From contig CAAGKK010000041.1 in assembly GCA_900770385.1 (NCBI GenBank), positions 67,822-131,821 of the forward strand: 64,000 nucleotides of DNA, written 5' to 3'. A program made the position numbers and the translations under genes. This DNA is from Clostridia bacterium. Its GTDB lineage: Bacteria; Bacillota; Clostridia; TANB77; CAG-508. Within the stretch, counting starts at the first letter, position 1; every line of letters begins with the position of its first letter. Below the pieces are notes generated by a model, which saw only the letters and a list, made by a program, of their open reading frames with translations, made no database searches and was not told where the DNA came from. This document shows positions 1 through 8,247 of this stretch, piece after piece.

Positions 1-824
1 AAAACAATATTAATATAGAAGGGGCAATCATCATAGACCCTGCTAAATCTGAAAAATATGATGAATATGTAAATAAATTTTTTGAATTAAGACAAAAAAA
101 AGGAATTTCAATAGAAAAAGCAAAGGAAATAATGTTAAACAATGTTTATTTTGGAATGATGATGGTTAAATGCAAAGATGCAGATGGCTTAGTATCAGGT
201 GCAGCGCATTCTACTGCAGATACTTTAAGACCAGCACTTCAAATATTAAAAACAGCAGAAGGAACTAAACTTGTTTCAGCATTTTTTTTAATGGTAGTGC
301 CAAATTGTGAGTATGGAGAAAATGGTACTTTTGTATTTTCAGATGCAGGACTAAATGCAAATCCAACAAGTGAAGAATTATCAGAAATTGCAATTTCTTC
401 TGCTAATAGTTTTAAACAATTGGTAGGAAAAGAACCAAAAGTAGCAATGCTTTCTTATTCTACATATGGAAGTGCAAAATCTGAATTAGTTGAGAAAGTA
501 CAAAATGCAACTACAATATTAAAACAAAAAGCTCCAAATTTAAAAGCAGACGGAGAAATGCAATTAGATGCAGCATTAGTCAAAGAAATTGGACAAAAAA
601 AGGCTCCTGGAAGCGAAGTAGCAGGGCAAGCTAATACATTAATATTTCCTGATTTAAATGCTGGAAATATAGGATATAAATTAGTTCAAAGATTAGCAAA
701 GGCAGAGGCTTATGGTCCACTATGTCAAGGAATTGCAAGACCAGTTAATGACCTATCAAGAGGATGTAGTAGTAATGATATTGTTGGAGTTGTAGCCATA
801 ACTGCAGTTCAAGCACAAGAATAA
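1..824 (+). CDS. pta: phosphate acetyltransferase, 3' part (5' end outside window)
   Basis: Pta converts acetyl-CoA and phosphate to acetyl phosphate and CoA in the cytoplasm. The reading frame is open from base 3, so the 5' end lies outside the window and the first in-window ATG at 132 is internal. The C-terminal half carries typical Pta blocks: SYSTYGSAKSELVEKV, the DGEMQLDAALV stretch, VAGQANTLIFPDLNAGNIGYK and the terminal ARPVNDLSRGCSSNDIV motif. ackA follows after 88 bases, the usual pta-ackA order, and together they make ATP and acetate from acetyl-CoA. Identification is firm; the missing N-terminus cannot be judged. Confidence 0.95.
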   Translation, partial: NNINIEGAIIIDPAKSEKYDEYVNKFFELRQKKGISIEKAKEIMLNNVYFGMMMVKCKDADGLVSGAAHSTADTLRPALQILKTAEGTKLVSAFFLMVVPNCEYGENGTFVFSDAGLNANPTSEELSEIAISSANSFKQLVGKEPKVAMLSYSTYGSAKSELVEKVQNATTILKQKAPNLKADGEMQLDAALVKEIGQKKAPGSEVAGQANTLIFPDLNAGNIGYKLVQRLAKAEAYGPLCQGIARPVNDLSRGCSSNDIVGVVAITAVQAQE

Positions 825-912
825 ATATTCTTCCTCGTGTTAGGATGTATGCAGAAATAACATTAAAAGGATTTATTAATTCATTATAAAAAATTTAAGG
901 AGGAAAATAAAA

Positions 913-2112
913 ATGAAAATTTTAGTTATCAATTGCGGGAGTTCATCATTAAAATATCAGTTAATAGATATGAATGATGAACATGTTATGGCAAAAGGAA
1001 ATTATGAAAGAATAGGAGAACAAGAAGCTTTTTTAACACATAAAGTAAATGGAAACGCAACTGTTATAAAAAAAGCAGCATTAAATCATACAGAAGCATT
1101 GGAAACTGTATTAGCTCAATTTACTAATCCAGAGTATAAAGTAATAGAATCTTTAGAAGAAATAGATGCAATAGGACATAGAATAGTTCATGGAGGAGAA
1201 ATATTTGATAAATCAGTCCTAATAGATGAGGATGTTATAAACAAAATAGATGAGTGCGCAGCATTAGCACCATTACATAATCCAGCAGCTATACTTGGTA
1301 TTAGAGCATGTCAACAAGCAATGCCTGGAGTGCCTATGTCTGCAGTATTTGATACAGCTTTTCACCAAACAATGCCAAAAGAAAATTATATATATCCAAT
1401 ACCATATGAGTTTTATGAGAAATACAGAATAAGAAAATATGGGGCACATGGTACATCTCATCAGTTTGTTGCAAATTTAGCTGCAAAATTAGAAAATAAA
1501 CCAATTGAAGAATTAAAAATTGTTACATGTCATTTAGGACAAGGAGCAAGTATTACAGCAGTTGATGGAGGAAAATCTATAGATACATCAATGGGACTTT
1601 CACCATTAGGAGGAATACCAATGGTAACTCGTTCAGGAGATTTAGATCCTTCAGTAGTTACAGATATAATGGAAAAAGAAAATTTATCACCTAAAGAAGC
1701 TAATACACTATTAAATAAAAAATCAGGATTATATGGAATAACAGGTTTAGATCCTGACTTTAGACAAATTGAACTTGCTTCATATGAAGCTGATAAACCA
1801 AAAGCTCATATAGCAATAGAATTATTCACAAAATCAATTGCACAATTTATAGCAAAATATGCAGTATCAATGGGTGGAATAGATGTTGTAGTATTTACAG
1901 GAGGAATAGGCGAAAATCAAATTAATATAAGAAAGAAAATTTGCAATAATTTAAAATTTATGGGTCTAATTGTTGATGAAGATAAAAATAATGTAAGAGG
2001 AGAAGAAGTATTAATAACAAAACCAGAATCAAAAATAAGAGCTTATATAATACCAACAAATGAAGAATTGGTAATAGCACGAGATACAAAAAATTTAGTT
2101 GAAAATAAATAA
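913..2112 (+). CDS. ackA: acetate kinase
   Basis: AckA transfers phosphate from acetyl phosphate to ADP, giving acetate and ATP. The 399 residues match the family length. The N-terminal phosphate-binding motif NCGSSSLKYQL, the HRIVHGGE block, the FDTAFHQTMP segment, the HGTSHQFVA signature and the late FTGGIGENQ motif are all present. The start has a strong AGGAGG site about 8 bases upstream. It sits behind pta. No terminator is visible before the small ORF at 2128, only 15 bases away, so the toxin-like genes downstream may be cotranscribed with central acetate metabolism. Confidence 0.97.
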   Translation: MKILVINCGSSSLKYQLIDMNDEHVMAKGNYERIGEQEAFLTHKVNGNATVIKKAALNHTEALETVLAQFTNPEYKVIESLEEIDAIGHRIVHGGEIFDKSVLIDEDVINKIDECAALAPLHNPAAILGIRACQQAMPGVPMSAVFDTAFHQTMPKENYIYPIPYEFYEKYRIRKYGAHGTSHQFVANLAAKLENKPIEELKIVTCHLGQGASITAVDGGKSIDTSMGLSPLGGIPMVTRSGDLDPSVVTDIMEKENLSPKEANTLLNKKSGLYGITGLDPDFRQIELASYEADKPKAHIAIELFTKSIAQFIAKYAVSMGGIDVVVFTGGIGENQINIRKKICNNLKFMGLIVDEDKNNVRGEEVLITKPESKIRAYIIPTNEELVIARDTKNLVENK

Positions 2113-2127
2113 TAAAGGAGAAATTTA

Positions 2128-2334
2128 ATGCAAGAACATGTAGAATTAGAGGTTTCATTAGAAATCATAATGGCAGAGATAGCAAAAGCGATGTTTGAAC
2201 TAAGCAGTGAAAAAGAGACTCAGAAAAGGGAAACTATAGAAAAAAAATTAGAAAATTTAATTTGCATACAAGAGAATGCATATAAAGGAAATAGAAAATA
2301 TATAAAAAAAATATTAAATAGGGAGTTTTTATAA
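2128..2334 (+). CDS. small helical protein, putative antitoxin of first zeta-like pair
   Basis: A 68-residue, charged, Cys-poor protein predicted by eye to form two or three helices, without DNA-binding or membrane features. It aligns with the 74-residue product at 3368: both share an I(V/I)MxxIAK core, an SxEK(D/E)xQK segment and a KGN/LGN near the C-terminus. Each small gene is directly followed by a zeta-toxin-like gene, here one base away. Epsilon antitoxins of zeta toxins are small helical proteins encoded just upstream, so an antitoxin role is inferred from size, helicity and position. I do not recognise the family by sequence. A clear AAAGGAG ribosome site precedes the ATG. Confidence 0.7.
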   Translation: MQEHVELEVSLEIIMAEIAKAMFELSSEKETQKRETIEKKLENLICIQENAYKGNRKYIKKILNREFL

Positions 2335-2335
2335 T

Positions 2336-3343
2336 ATGGAAAGAAGAAATATCTCATTAGAAACATATAATAAGATAAAAGATAGATTACCAATTGAAAT
2401 TATTAATATGCTACCTGAAGAACCTTTAAATTTATTGCAATATGCTACAAGAGTAAATAAAATAAATATTTCTCCTAATGTAGATAAAGATACAGCAAAT
2501 TTAATGGAAAAGTATCTTTTAAGTGATGAAGAATATTTAAGAACATTTTATTATGTTATGGCTATAAGCTTTTATAAAAAGAAACCAGTAGATTTTCCAC
2601 AATTAACTATAGTGGCAGCTCAAACTGGTAGTGGAAAAAGCAATTTAACAGCTAGAATTTTAAGAGAAGATGAAAATTATGTGTTTGTTGATTCTGATAA
2701 ATATAAACATTATAGATTTGATGCAGCAGATATCTCAAATAAATATCCTTTAATATATCCTTTTTTAACAGGCCCAGATGGATATGATCATGCAGAAAAT
2801 ATTTACTCTTATGCATTAGAAAACAAGTACAACATTATAAAAGAAACAGCACCTTCTTATAATAAGGGATTAATTGGAGTTGATTTATCTAAAATAAGAA
2901 GAAAAGGTTATAGAGTTTCATTAAATATATTAGCAGTAAGTGGGTTAAATAGTTCTTTATCTATGCATGAAAGATATGAATTACAAATATTATCTGGGTT
3001 AAAAACTGCAAAATTAACAGGATTACATAGACATGATGAATCATATAAGTCTTTAATTCCAAATGTTCAAGATATAATAAATAATGATAATCAGATAGAA
3101 GAAATAAAAGTATTTAAAAGAGGAATAGAAAGAGAAGATTTTAACCCAATATTAATTTTTCCTTCTGAAAAATATAAAACAGCTATAGAAGCAATAACAG
3201 ATGAAAGAATTAGAGATTTAGAAGAAACAAAGAAAGAATTTGAAAGCAGATATAAAGTGTTAATTAAACAAATGAACGATAGAAATGCACCTAAGGAACA
3301 GTATGAGCAATTGGAAAAAATAAAATCTAATATAACTATATAA
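2336..3343 (+). CDS. zeta-toxin-like P-loop kinase (first copy)
   Basis: A 335-residue P-loop protein resembling the zeta toxin/UDP-GlcNAc kinase group. The Walker A motif AAQTGSGKSN lies near residue 97; a VDSDKY motif follows about 20 residues later, where zeta toxins have the substrate-binding Asp. A TGPDGYDHAENIY segment precedes a KETAPS strand, and basic residues occur in GLHRHDESYK. The C-terminus is a charged coiled coil with MNDRNAPKEQYEQLE. The neighbour at 3595 has the same layout. Known zeta toxins phosphorylate UDP-GlcNAc or related nucleotides; activity here is inferred. It starts one base after the putative antitoxin stop, suggesting translational coupling. Confidence 0.8.
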   Translation: MERRNISLETYNKIKDRLPIEIINMLPEEPLNLLQYATRVNKINISPNVDKDTANLMEKYLLSDEEYLRTFYYVMAISFYKKKPVDFPQLTIVAAQTGSGKSNLTARILREDENYVFVDSDKYKHYRFDAADISNKYPLIYPFLTGPDGYDHAENIYSYALENKYNIIKETAPSYNKGLIGVDLSKIRRKGYRVSLNILAVSGLNSSLSMHERYELQILSGLKTAKLTGLHRHDESYKSLIPNVQDIINNDNQIEEIKVFKRGIEREDFNPILIFPSEKYKTAIEAITDERIRDLEETKKEFESRYKVLIKQMNDRNAPKEQYEQLEKIKSNITI

Positions 3344-3367
3344 AAAAGAAAAGGAAATTAAATTAAA

Positions 3368-3592
3368 ATGGAAGAAACAAAGATTGATATTAATAATGAA
3401 ATAGCTATAAATATCGTTATGGATAATATAGCTAAATTAACTCAAGAGTATTCTTTTGAAAAAGATGAACAAAAGAGCAAGGAATTAAAAGAAAGAATAA
3501 ATGTATTAAATAAAATAAAAGACGAGATATACTTAGGAAATAAAGAAATAATAAATAAAGTTTTAAAGAAAAATGAAAAAGGAATATTATAA
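3368..3592 (+). CDS. small helical protein, putative antitoxin of second zeta-like pair
   Basis: A 74-residue charged protein homologous to the 68-residue product at 2128 (shared IAK core, SFEKDEQKS segment, YLGNKE near the end). It ends 2 bases before the second zeta-like gene, repeating the arrangement of the first pair. The conserved pairing supports an antitoxin or chaperone role for the kinase; no function can be assigned from sequence alone. Confidence 0.68.
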   Translation: MEETKIDINNEIAINIVMDNIAKLTQEYSFEKDEQKSKELKERINVLNKIKDEIYLGNKEIINKVLKKNEKGIL

Positions 3593-3594
3593 TT

Positions 3595-4674
3595 ATGGAC
3601 GATAAAATAATAAGAAATATAAGTGAAGACACATTAAATACAGTTATTTCAAATTTAAATAAAGATTTTATAGATGAGTTACCAGTATCTCCAAAGGAAC
3701 TTTTAAAATATGCAACAAGAAGAATAGATCCTGTAATATCAGAGAACATTACATATTCTCTTGGACAATCTATGCTAGCACACAGATTGTCTGATGAAGA
3801 TTATTTAACAGCATTCTTTCAAGCAATACATACATCTTTCTATGAAAAGAAAGTTTGTGATAAAAAAACAGCATCTATTTTAATATCACAAACTGGTGCA
3901 GGAAAAACCAATCTATCTACATTAATATTAAAGAAGAATCCTAATATTGTAGTTATTAATCCTGATTTATATAAAAAGTTTAATCCTAAATTACCACAAA
4001 TTTTAAAAGAGGATCCTACACATTTAGGAGCATTAACAGGTATTGATTCTTATGACCATGCTAATAATATTAGAAATTTTGCTATTGAAAAAGGATACAG
4101 TTTGCTATTTGAATGTGCTCCATCACAAAAACAGGGATTAGTAGGAATTGACTTACAAACTTTGGAAGAAAATGGATATGATACTAGATTTCATGTTATG
4201 GCTGTTGGAGATTTGTTAAGCTTAATGGCTATACATTATAGATACGAAGAAGAGATAAACAGAAATCCAACTTCATGTGAGGTAAAATTAACAGATTTAA
4301 ATAGACATGAAGACTCATATAAAGGAGTTGAAAAAGTTGTTCAAACTCTATCACCGGATAAAATACATATATATAGAAGAGGAAAAAAAGAAGAAGAATA
4401 TATACCACAAGAAATAACAAAACATGATGAACAAAATTTAAATACAGAATATATTATAAGAATATTATTAAAAGAAAGAGAAAATTCAAATAAAAATTAT
4501 GTATTTAATGAGACAAATAGTTTTCAAAAAGATTTTAACAAAATAAAAACATCAATGGAGAAGAGAAAAGCTCCTGATGCACAATTTGCACAACTTGAGA
4601 AAATATATGATCAATATATAATGTATTTAAATTATATTAAATATAAGGATTATAGCCGAGGAATAGAAGATTAA
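3595..4674 (+). CDS. zeta-toxin-like P-loop kinase (second copy)
   Basis: A 359-residue paralogue of the 2336 product. Walker A is ISQTGAGKTN near residue 102, followed by VINPDLYKKF, TGIDSYDHANNIR, a FECAPSQKQGLVGIDL block and LNRHEDSYKG. The C-terminal coiled-coil end again contains MEKRKAPDAQFAQLEKI, matching the first copy. The two copies have diverged widely outside these motifs, so the duplication is old or the pairs were acquired separately. A strong terminator lies 6 bases after the stop, closing the pta-ackA-toxin run. Confidence 0.8.
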   Translation: MDDKIIRNISEDTLNTVISNLNKDFIDELPVSPKELLKYATRRIDPVISENITYSLGQSMLAHRLSDEDYLTAFFQAIHTSFYEKKVCDKKTASILISQTGAGKTNLSTLILKKNPNIVVINPDLYKKFNPKLPQILKEDPTHLGALTGIDSYDHANNIRNFAIEKGYSLLFECAPSQKQGLVGIDLQTLEENGYDTRFHVMAVGDLLSLMAIHYRYEEEINRNPTSCEVKLTDLNRHEDSYKGVEKVVQTLSPDKIHIYRRGKKEEEYIPQEITKHDEQNLNTEYIIRILLKERENSNKNYVFNETNSFQKDFNKIKTSMEKRKAPDAQFAQLEKIYDQYIMYLNYIKYKDYSRGIED

Positions 4675-4680
4675 TATAAA

Positions 4681-4716
4681 AGAAGTATAGATATAAAAAT
4701 CTATACTTCTTTTTAT
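4681..4716 (+). terminator. intrinsic terminator after second zeta-like gene
   Basis: Perfect 12-bp inverted repeat AGAAGTATAGAT/ATCTATACTTCT (4681-4692 and 4699-4710) with a 6-base loop, followed by a T-rich tail. Confidence 0.9.
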
Positions 4717-4796
4717 TAAAATTGAACAATACATATCACAAATTTACATAAAATCAAATAAAATATAAAGAGCTTATATTTTAAGGGGGGATAAGT

Positions 4797-5376
4797 TTGA
4801 AACTCAAAGATAAAAAAATAGGATTTTGTTTAACTGGTTCCTTCTGTACATTTAAAAAAACAATTGAACAAATGAAAATATTAGCAAAAGAAGAAGCAAT
4901 TATAATTCCAATAATGTCATATAGTGCATATAATTTAGATACTAAGTTTGGAAGAGCGAATGATTTTATTAAAGAAATAGAAGAGATATCAGGTAATAAG
5001 ATAATTCACTCAATTCAAGGTGCAGAACCAATTGGACCTAAAAAAATGACAGATATTATGATTGTTGCTCCTTGCTCTCGGGAATACAATAGGAAAATTA
5101 AGTAATGGAATAAATGATGGAACTGTAATGATGGCTGTAAAGTCACATTTGAGAAATAATAATCCAATAGTAATTGCAGTATCTACTAATGATGGATTAT
5201 CTAGTAGTGCTGAGAATATAGGAAAACTATTGAATAGAAAAAACTTTTATTTTGTTCCATTTAGACAGGATAATCCTATTACTAAACCGCGTTCTATTGT
5301 TTTTGATCCTACTTATATAAAGAAAACATTAGAATATGCATTAGAAGGTGAGCAAATACAACCAATATTATTATGA
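4797..5376 (+). CDS. spoVFB: dipicolinate synthase subunit B, needs +1 shift at CGG 5079
   Basis: SpoVFB is the flavoprotein-like subunit of dipicolinate synthase, which makes the spore-core solute dipicolinate in the mother cell. The start is TTG at 4797 behind GGGGGG. Frame 0 encodes 94 residues (IGFCLTGSFCTFKKT nucleotide-binding start, TDIMIVAPCS), then meets CGG at 5079-5081 and stops at 5105. Skipping C5079 continues as GNTIGKLSNGINDGT and on to the stop at 5376, giving about 192 residues, close to the family's ~200. From memory, Bacillus SpoVFB reads APLTGNS at this point, so the shift restores the exact family alignment. No spoVFA is visible in the window. The gene is either translated by frameshifting, broken, or mis-sequenced. 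Confidence 0.85.
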
Positions 5377-5381
5377 ATGTA

Positions 5382-5417
5382 AAAATAGATGTGTTAAACA
5401 ATAACACATCTATTTTT
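5382..5417 (+). terminator. intrinsic terminator after spoVFB
   Basis: Inverted repeat AAATAGATGTGTTA/TAACACATCTATTT with a short AACAA loop, followed by T residues. Confidence 0.85.
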
Positions 5418-5448
5418 TAATTACATACTATAATACAAGGAGGTTTAT

Positions 5449-6498
5449 ATGAAAAGAAAAATAATTTTTTCTTTATTTATGCTATTTATTATATTATCAA
5501 GTGTATGTTTTGCTATGGAAGCATCTAATCAAAAAATATATAATGGAATTGATATAAGTCAATGGCAGGGAAATATTAATTTTGAAAAAGTAAAAAAAGA
5601 TGGAATAGAAATAGTTTATATTAAAGCAAGTCAAGGAGAAAGTTTTAAAGATCCATATTTTGAAACTAACTATAAAAAAGCCAAGGAGAATAATTTAAAA
5701 ATTGGTGTATATCATTTTTTAACTGCCAAGAACATATCAGAGGCAAGAGACCAAGCAGATTTCTTTTCTGCAATTATCAGTAAAAAAGAAATAGATTGTA
5801 GATTAGCAATGGATTTTGAAGTGTTTGGCAGATTAACTAAAGAAGAAATAAATGATATATCTAAAGAATTTCTAACAAGGGTAGAAGAAAAAACAAGAAA
5901 AGAAACAATTATTTATTCAGATAGTTATAATGCAAAAAATGTATTTGATAAAGAATTGACAGAAAGATATCCTATATGGATAGCAGAATATGGAGTAAGA
6001 AAACCAAGTAATAACGATAAATGGAAAGTATGGGTAGGATTTCAATATAAAGATAATGCACGAATTGCAGGAATAAGAGGTTATGTAGATGCAGATTATT
6101 ACACGAGTTCAATTTTATTAAAAGATCTTACAGCATTGCCAGAAAATACACATAGAAATAAAGAAAAGGATAATATTAAAGTAATTAGAGTGAGAAGAGG
6201 AGATACATTAAGTAAAATAGCTATAAAATATAACACAAGTATAAGTGAGATTACTGCTTTGAATAACATTAAAAACCGTAATTTAATTTATGTGGGAGAA
6301 AAATTAAAAATTTACTATTCAGAATATGATAACCTAGGTGAAACAAACCACTATATATACACTATAAAAAGAGGTGACACACTTTTCAAAATATCTAAGA
6401 AATTTAAAGTCAGTGTTAGAGAATTAATTAGAATTAACAATATAAAAAATCCTAATAAAATATATGCTGGAGAAAGATTAAAAATAGAAATAAAATAG
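5449..6498 (+). CDS. secreted GH25 lysozyme with two LysM domains
   Basis: A 349-residue exported cell-wall hydrolase. Residues 1-22 are a signal peptide (KRK, hydrophobic core, then CFAME). Residues about 30-220 form a GH25 muramidase: NGIDISQWQG with the catalytic-face Asp, IVYIKASQGE, IGVYHFLTA, a central AMDFEV carrying the acidic pair, then PIWIAEYG and a final DADYY. Two LysM domains follow, near residues 244-287 and 301-348, each with RxGDTL-xKI-xxK and an NNIKN core. It should cleave the MurNAc-GlcNAc bond of peptidoglycan outside the cell. An AGGAGG site precedes the ATG. The neighbouring LysM protein at 6596 has its own promoter. Confidence 0.92.
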   Translation: MKRKIIFSLFMLFIILSSVCFAMEASNQKIYNGIDISQWQGNINFEKVKKDGIEIVYIKASQGESFKDPYFETNYKKAKENNLKIGVYHFLTAKNISEARDQADFFSAIISKKEIDCRLAMDFEVFGRLTKEEINDISKEFLTRVEEKTRKETIIYSDSYNAKNVFDKELTERYPIWIAEYGVRKPSNNDKWKVWVGFQYKDNARIAGIRGYVDADYYTSSILLKDLTALPENTHRNKEKDNIKVIRVRRGDTLSKIAIKYNTSISEITALNNIKNRNLIYVGEKLKIYYSEYDNLGETNHYIYTIKRGDTLFKISKKFKVSVRELIRINNIKNPNKIYAGERLKIEIK

Positions 6499-6532
6499 TG
6501 CAAACATTTTTTCTCTTTTTTACAAAAAAGTA

Positions 6533-6588
6533 TTGACACAAAACCTATGTTCGTATATAATAACAATATAAATACGAACAATATTTCG
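6533..6588 (+). promoter_or_regulatory. sigma-A promoter with two LexA-like boxes
   Basis: Consensus -35 TTGACA (6533-6538), 17-base spacer and consensus -10 TATAAT (6556-6561). Two sites resembling the Gram-positive SOS box CGAAC-N4-GTTCG overlap the core promoter: AAAAC-CTAT-GTTCG in the spacer (6540-6553) and CGAAC-AATA-TTTCG just after the -10 (6575-6588). A perfect promoter blocked at two positions is typical of a tightly repressed SOS gene. Confidence 0.75.
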
Positions 6589-6595
6589 CAAAGAG

Positions 6596-6898
6596 GTGGT
6601 TAATATGAAAATAGTAAATAAGAAAAAATTTATAAGAAGTATTATTATAATAGGAATTATATTATTTATAAGTTTCATACTTATAAATAATACTTTATCA
6701 CACAATGAGATAAGTTATAAAACTATATATATATCTTCAGGAGATACTTTATGGGGAATAGCAAAACAAGAAAAAAATTGCAATATATATTTTGAGGATA
6801 AAGATATAAGAACAATAGTAGATGAAATAAAACACACTAATGGTTTAAGTAAAGCAGATCTTATAATTGGCCAAAAACTAAATATTCCAACAATATAA
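6596..6898 (+). CDS. membrane-anchored LysM protein, YneA-like SOS division inhibitor candidate
   Basis: A 100-residue protein with a basic N-terminus, one membrane segment (about residues 12-30) and a single LysM domain (SSGDTLWGIAKQEK to ADLIIGQKLNIP, residues 43-98). This is the size and architecture of YneA, the Bacillus cell-division suppressor induced during SOS. Its promoter carries two LexA-like boxes, which supports the assignment independently of sequence. In Bacillus yneA lies beside lexA; here it lies between a lysozyme and a convergent Xer recombinase and lexA is not in the window. Sequence identity to YneA cannot be measured here, so no symbol is given. Confidence 0.72.
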   Translation: MVNMKIVNKKKFIRSIIIIGIILFISFILINNTLSHNEISYKTIYISSGDTLWGIAKQEKNCNIYFEDKDIRTIVDEIKHTNGLSKADLIIGQKLNIPTI

Positions 6899-6907
6899 AA
6901 AGTAATA

Positions 6908-6955
6908 TGTAGGGGCGGACGCCTCTGTCCGCCCGAGCGAAATTTATTCCGCTTT
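6908..6955. repeat. GC-rich palindromic intergenic repeat (copy 1)
   Basis: Two hairpin modules in an otherwise AT-rich gap: GGGGCGGACGCCTCTGTCCG plus CCC, then AGCGAAATTTATTCCGCT. The copy at 37263-37315 is almost its exact reverse complement. It lies between the convergent ends of the LysM gene and the xer gene. Confidence 0.85.
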
Positions 6956-6958
6956 GTT

Positions 6959-7945
6959 CTATTTTTTTATACTAGCTAAAGGGTTATTTTCTACCGCATC
7001 TCTAACTTGAACATTTTCAACATGAGTATATATCTCAGTGGTAGAAATGCTTTCATGCCCTAAAAGTTCTTGAAGAGCTCGTATATCAGTTTTTCCATAT
7101 TGATACATTAATGTTGCGGCAGTATGTCTTAATTTATGAACTGAGTATTTATTTGTATCTAAACCAGCTTTTTGAAGTTCTTTTTTTACTACATATTGAA
7201 CAGTTCTATTACTTATTCTTTCTTTTCGTTCACTTAAGAAAAGTGCATCTTTAGAATCGTATTTTATTCCTTCTTTTGGTCTAGCATTATTAATATAATC
7301 TTCAATAGCATTCATACATGCTTTATTTAAGTAAATGGTTCGTTCTTTATTTCCTTTTCCAATTACATTCAATTTACATTCACTAAATGTAATATCTTTA
7401 ATATTTATTCCTACTAATTCAGACAAACGAATTCCACAATTTAAAAATATTGTAATAATTGCATAATCTCTTTTTTCATTTCTATTATCTACATCATCTG
7501 AAACAACAGATAACAATTTTTTACTTTCATCTAATGAAAGATATTTAGGCATTCTTTTTTCTTTTTTTGGAGTTTCAAGATTTTGAGCAGGATTATTATC
7601 TATTAATTTTTCCTTTTGAGATAAATATTTAAAAAATATTCTTATGCTAGAACATTTTCTTGCACGAGTAGCAGGTTTACTATGCAAATTAGTAGCTAAG
7701 TATGAAATAAAAGCATGAATATCATCAAGTTGTATTTTTTTAATCTCTTCAATAGACAAATCTTTTATAGTTATCTTAGAAAAATCAGTTTCTTTAGTTA
7801 GCTTAAAACGCAATTTAATAAATTTAAGAAACATAGCAATATCATAATTATATTCTTTTATTGAATTTGGAGATTTATTTAATATTGTAATAGAATAATC
7901 TAAAAAAGAATTTAAATAATCTGGATTTGAATCTCTATCTATCAT
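6959..7945 (-). CDS. Xer-family tyrosine recombinase
   Basis: A 328-residue tyrosine recombinase of XerC/XerD size. The N-terminal SAM-like core-binding domain spans about residues 8-115 (SPNSIKEYNYDIAMFLKF). The catalytic domain shows all expected residues: Arg in NCGIRLSELVGI, Lys in GKGNKERTIYL, HKLRH (His-x-x-Arg), LGH and the nucleophile Tyr in STTEIYTHV. It breaks and rejoins DNA through a 3'-phosphotyrosine and could resolve chromosome dimers at dif. Nothing around it looks like a mobile element, so a housekeeping Xer role is likelier than a phage integrase, but the XerC/XerD choice is not possible here. Confidence 0.9.
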   Translation of the reverse strand: MIDRDSNPDYLNSFLDYSITILNKSPNSIKEYNYDIAMFLKFIKLRFKLTKETDFSKITIKDLSIEEIKKIQLDDIHAFISYLATNLHSKPATRARKCSSIRIFFKYLSQKEKLIDNNPAQNLETPKKEKRMPKYLSLDESKKLLSVVSDDVDNRNEKRDYAIITIFLNCGIRLSELVGINIKDITFSECKLNVIGKGNKERTIYLNKACMNAIEDYINNARPKEGIKYDSKDALFLSERKERISNRTVQYVVKKELQKAGLDTNKYSVHKLRHTAATLMYQYGKTDIRALQELLGHESISTTEIYTHVENVQVRDAVENNPLASIKK

Positions 7946-8247
7946 AGCTACTCCTTATATTAAAACATAAACTTATTATTAGAATTATACCATAGCAGGT
8001 ATTTGATTACAATATGTGAGAAATTTAAATTTCTCATTAGATTAAAATAAATATAATTAATATAGTGAAAAAATAAGTATGATGTGATATAATCACATCA
8101 TACTGCAAAAAAATATGGAGATGGTTTTATGGCACAATACTAATATTATAAGTAGAGAATATAGCAATAGGCTATTTTTTGAAAGTATAAAGATATAAAA
8201 TATAAATTTAAAGATAAAAAACATAAATACATATAAGAGGTAGAATA
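7946..8247. other. intergenic region with perfect 27-bp palindrome
   Basis: A gene-free stretch between the divergent xer and HAD genes. It contains a perfect inverted repeat GTATGATGTGAT-ATA-ATCACATCATAC at 8077-8103, with no T-tract, so it looks more like an operator or an RNA hairpin than a terminator. The left arm recurs at 37328-37339 without its partner. From 8146 to 8235 there is a diverged copy of the sequence found after the MFS gene at 10051-10135. Confidence 0.7.

Noticed and set aside
5062..5376. Second half of spoVFB as a separate gene starting at 5062
   Set aside because: No ribosome site, the start lies in a shadow frame and the sequence is the family's C-terminal half; it is better explained by the +1 shift.
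6908..6955. Possible CRISPR array from repeated GC-rich units
   Set aside because: Copies are scattered singly over 54 kb with no spacers and no cas genes.
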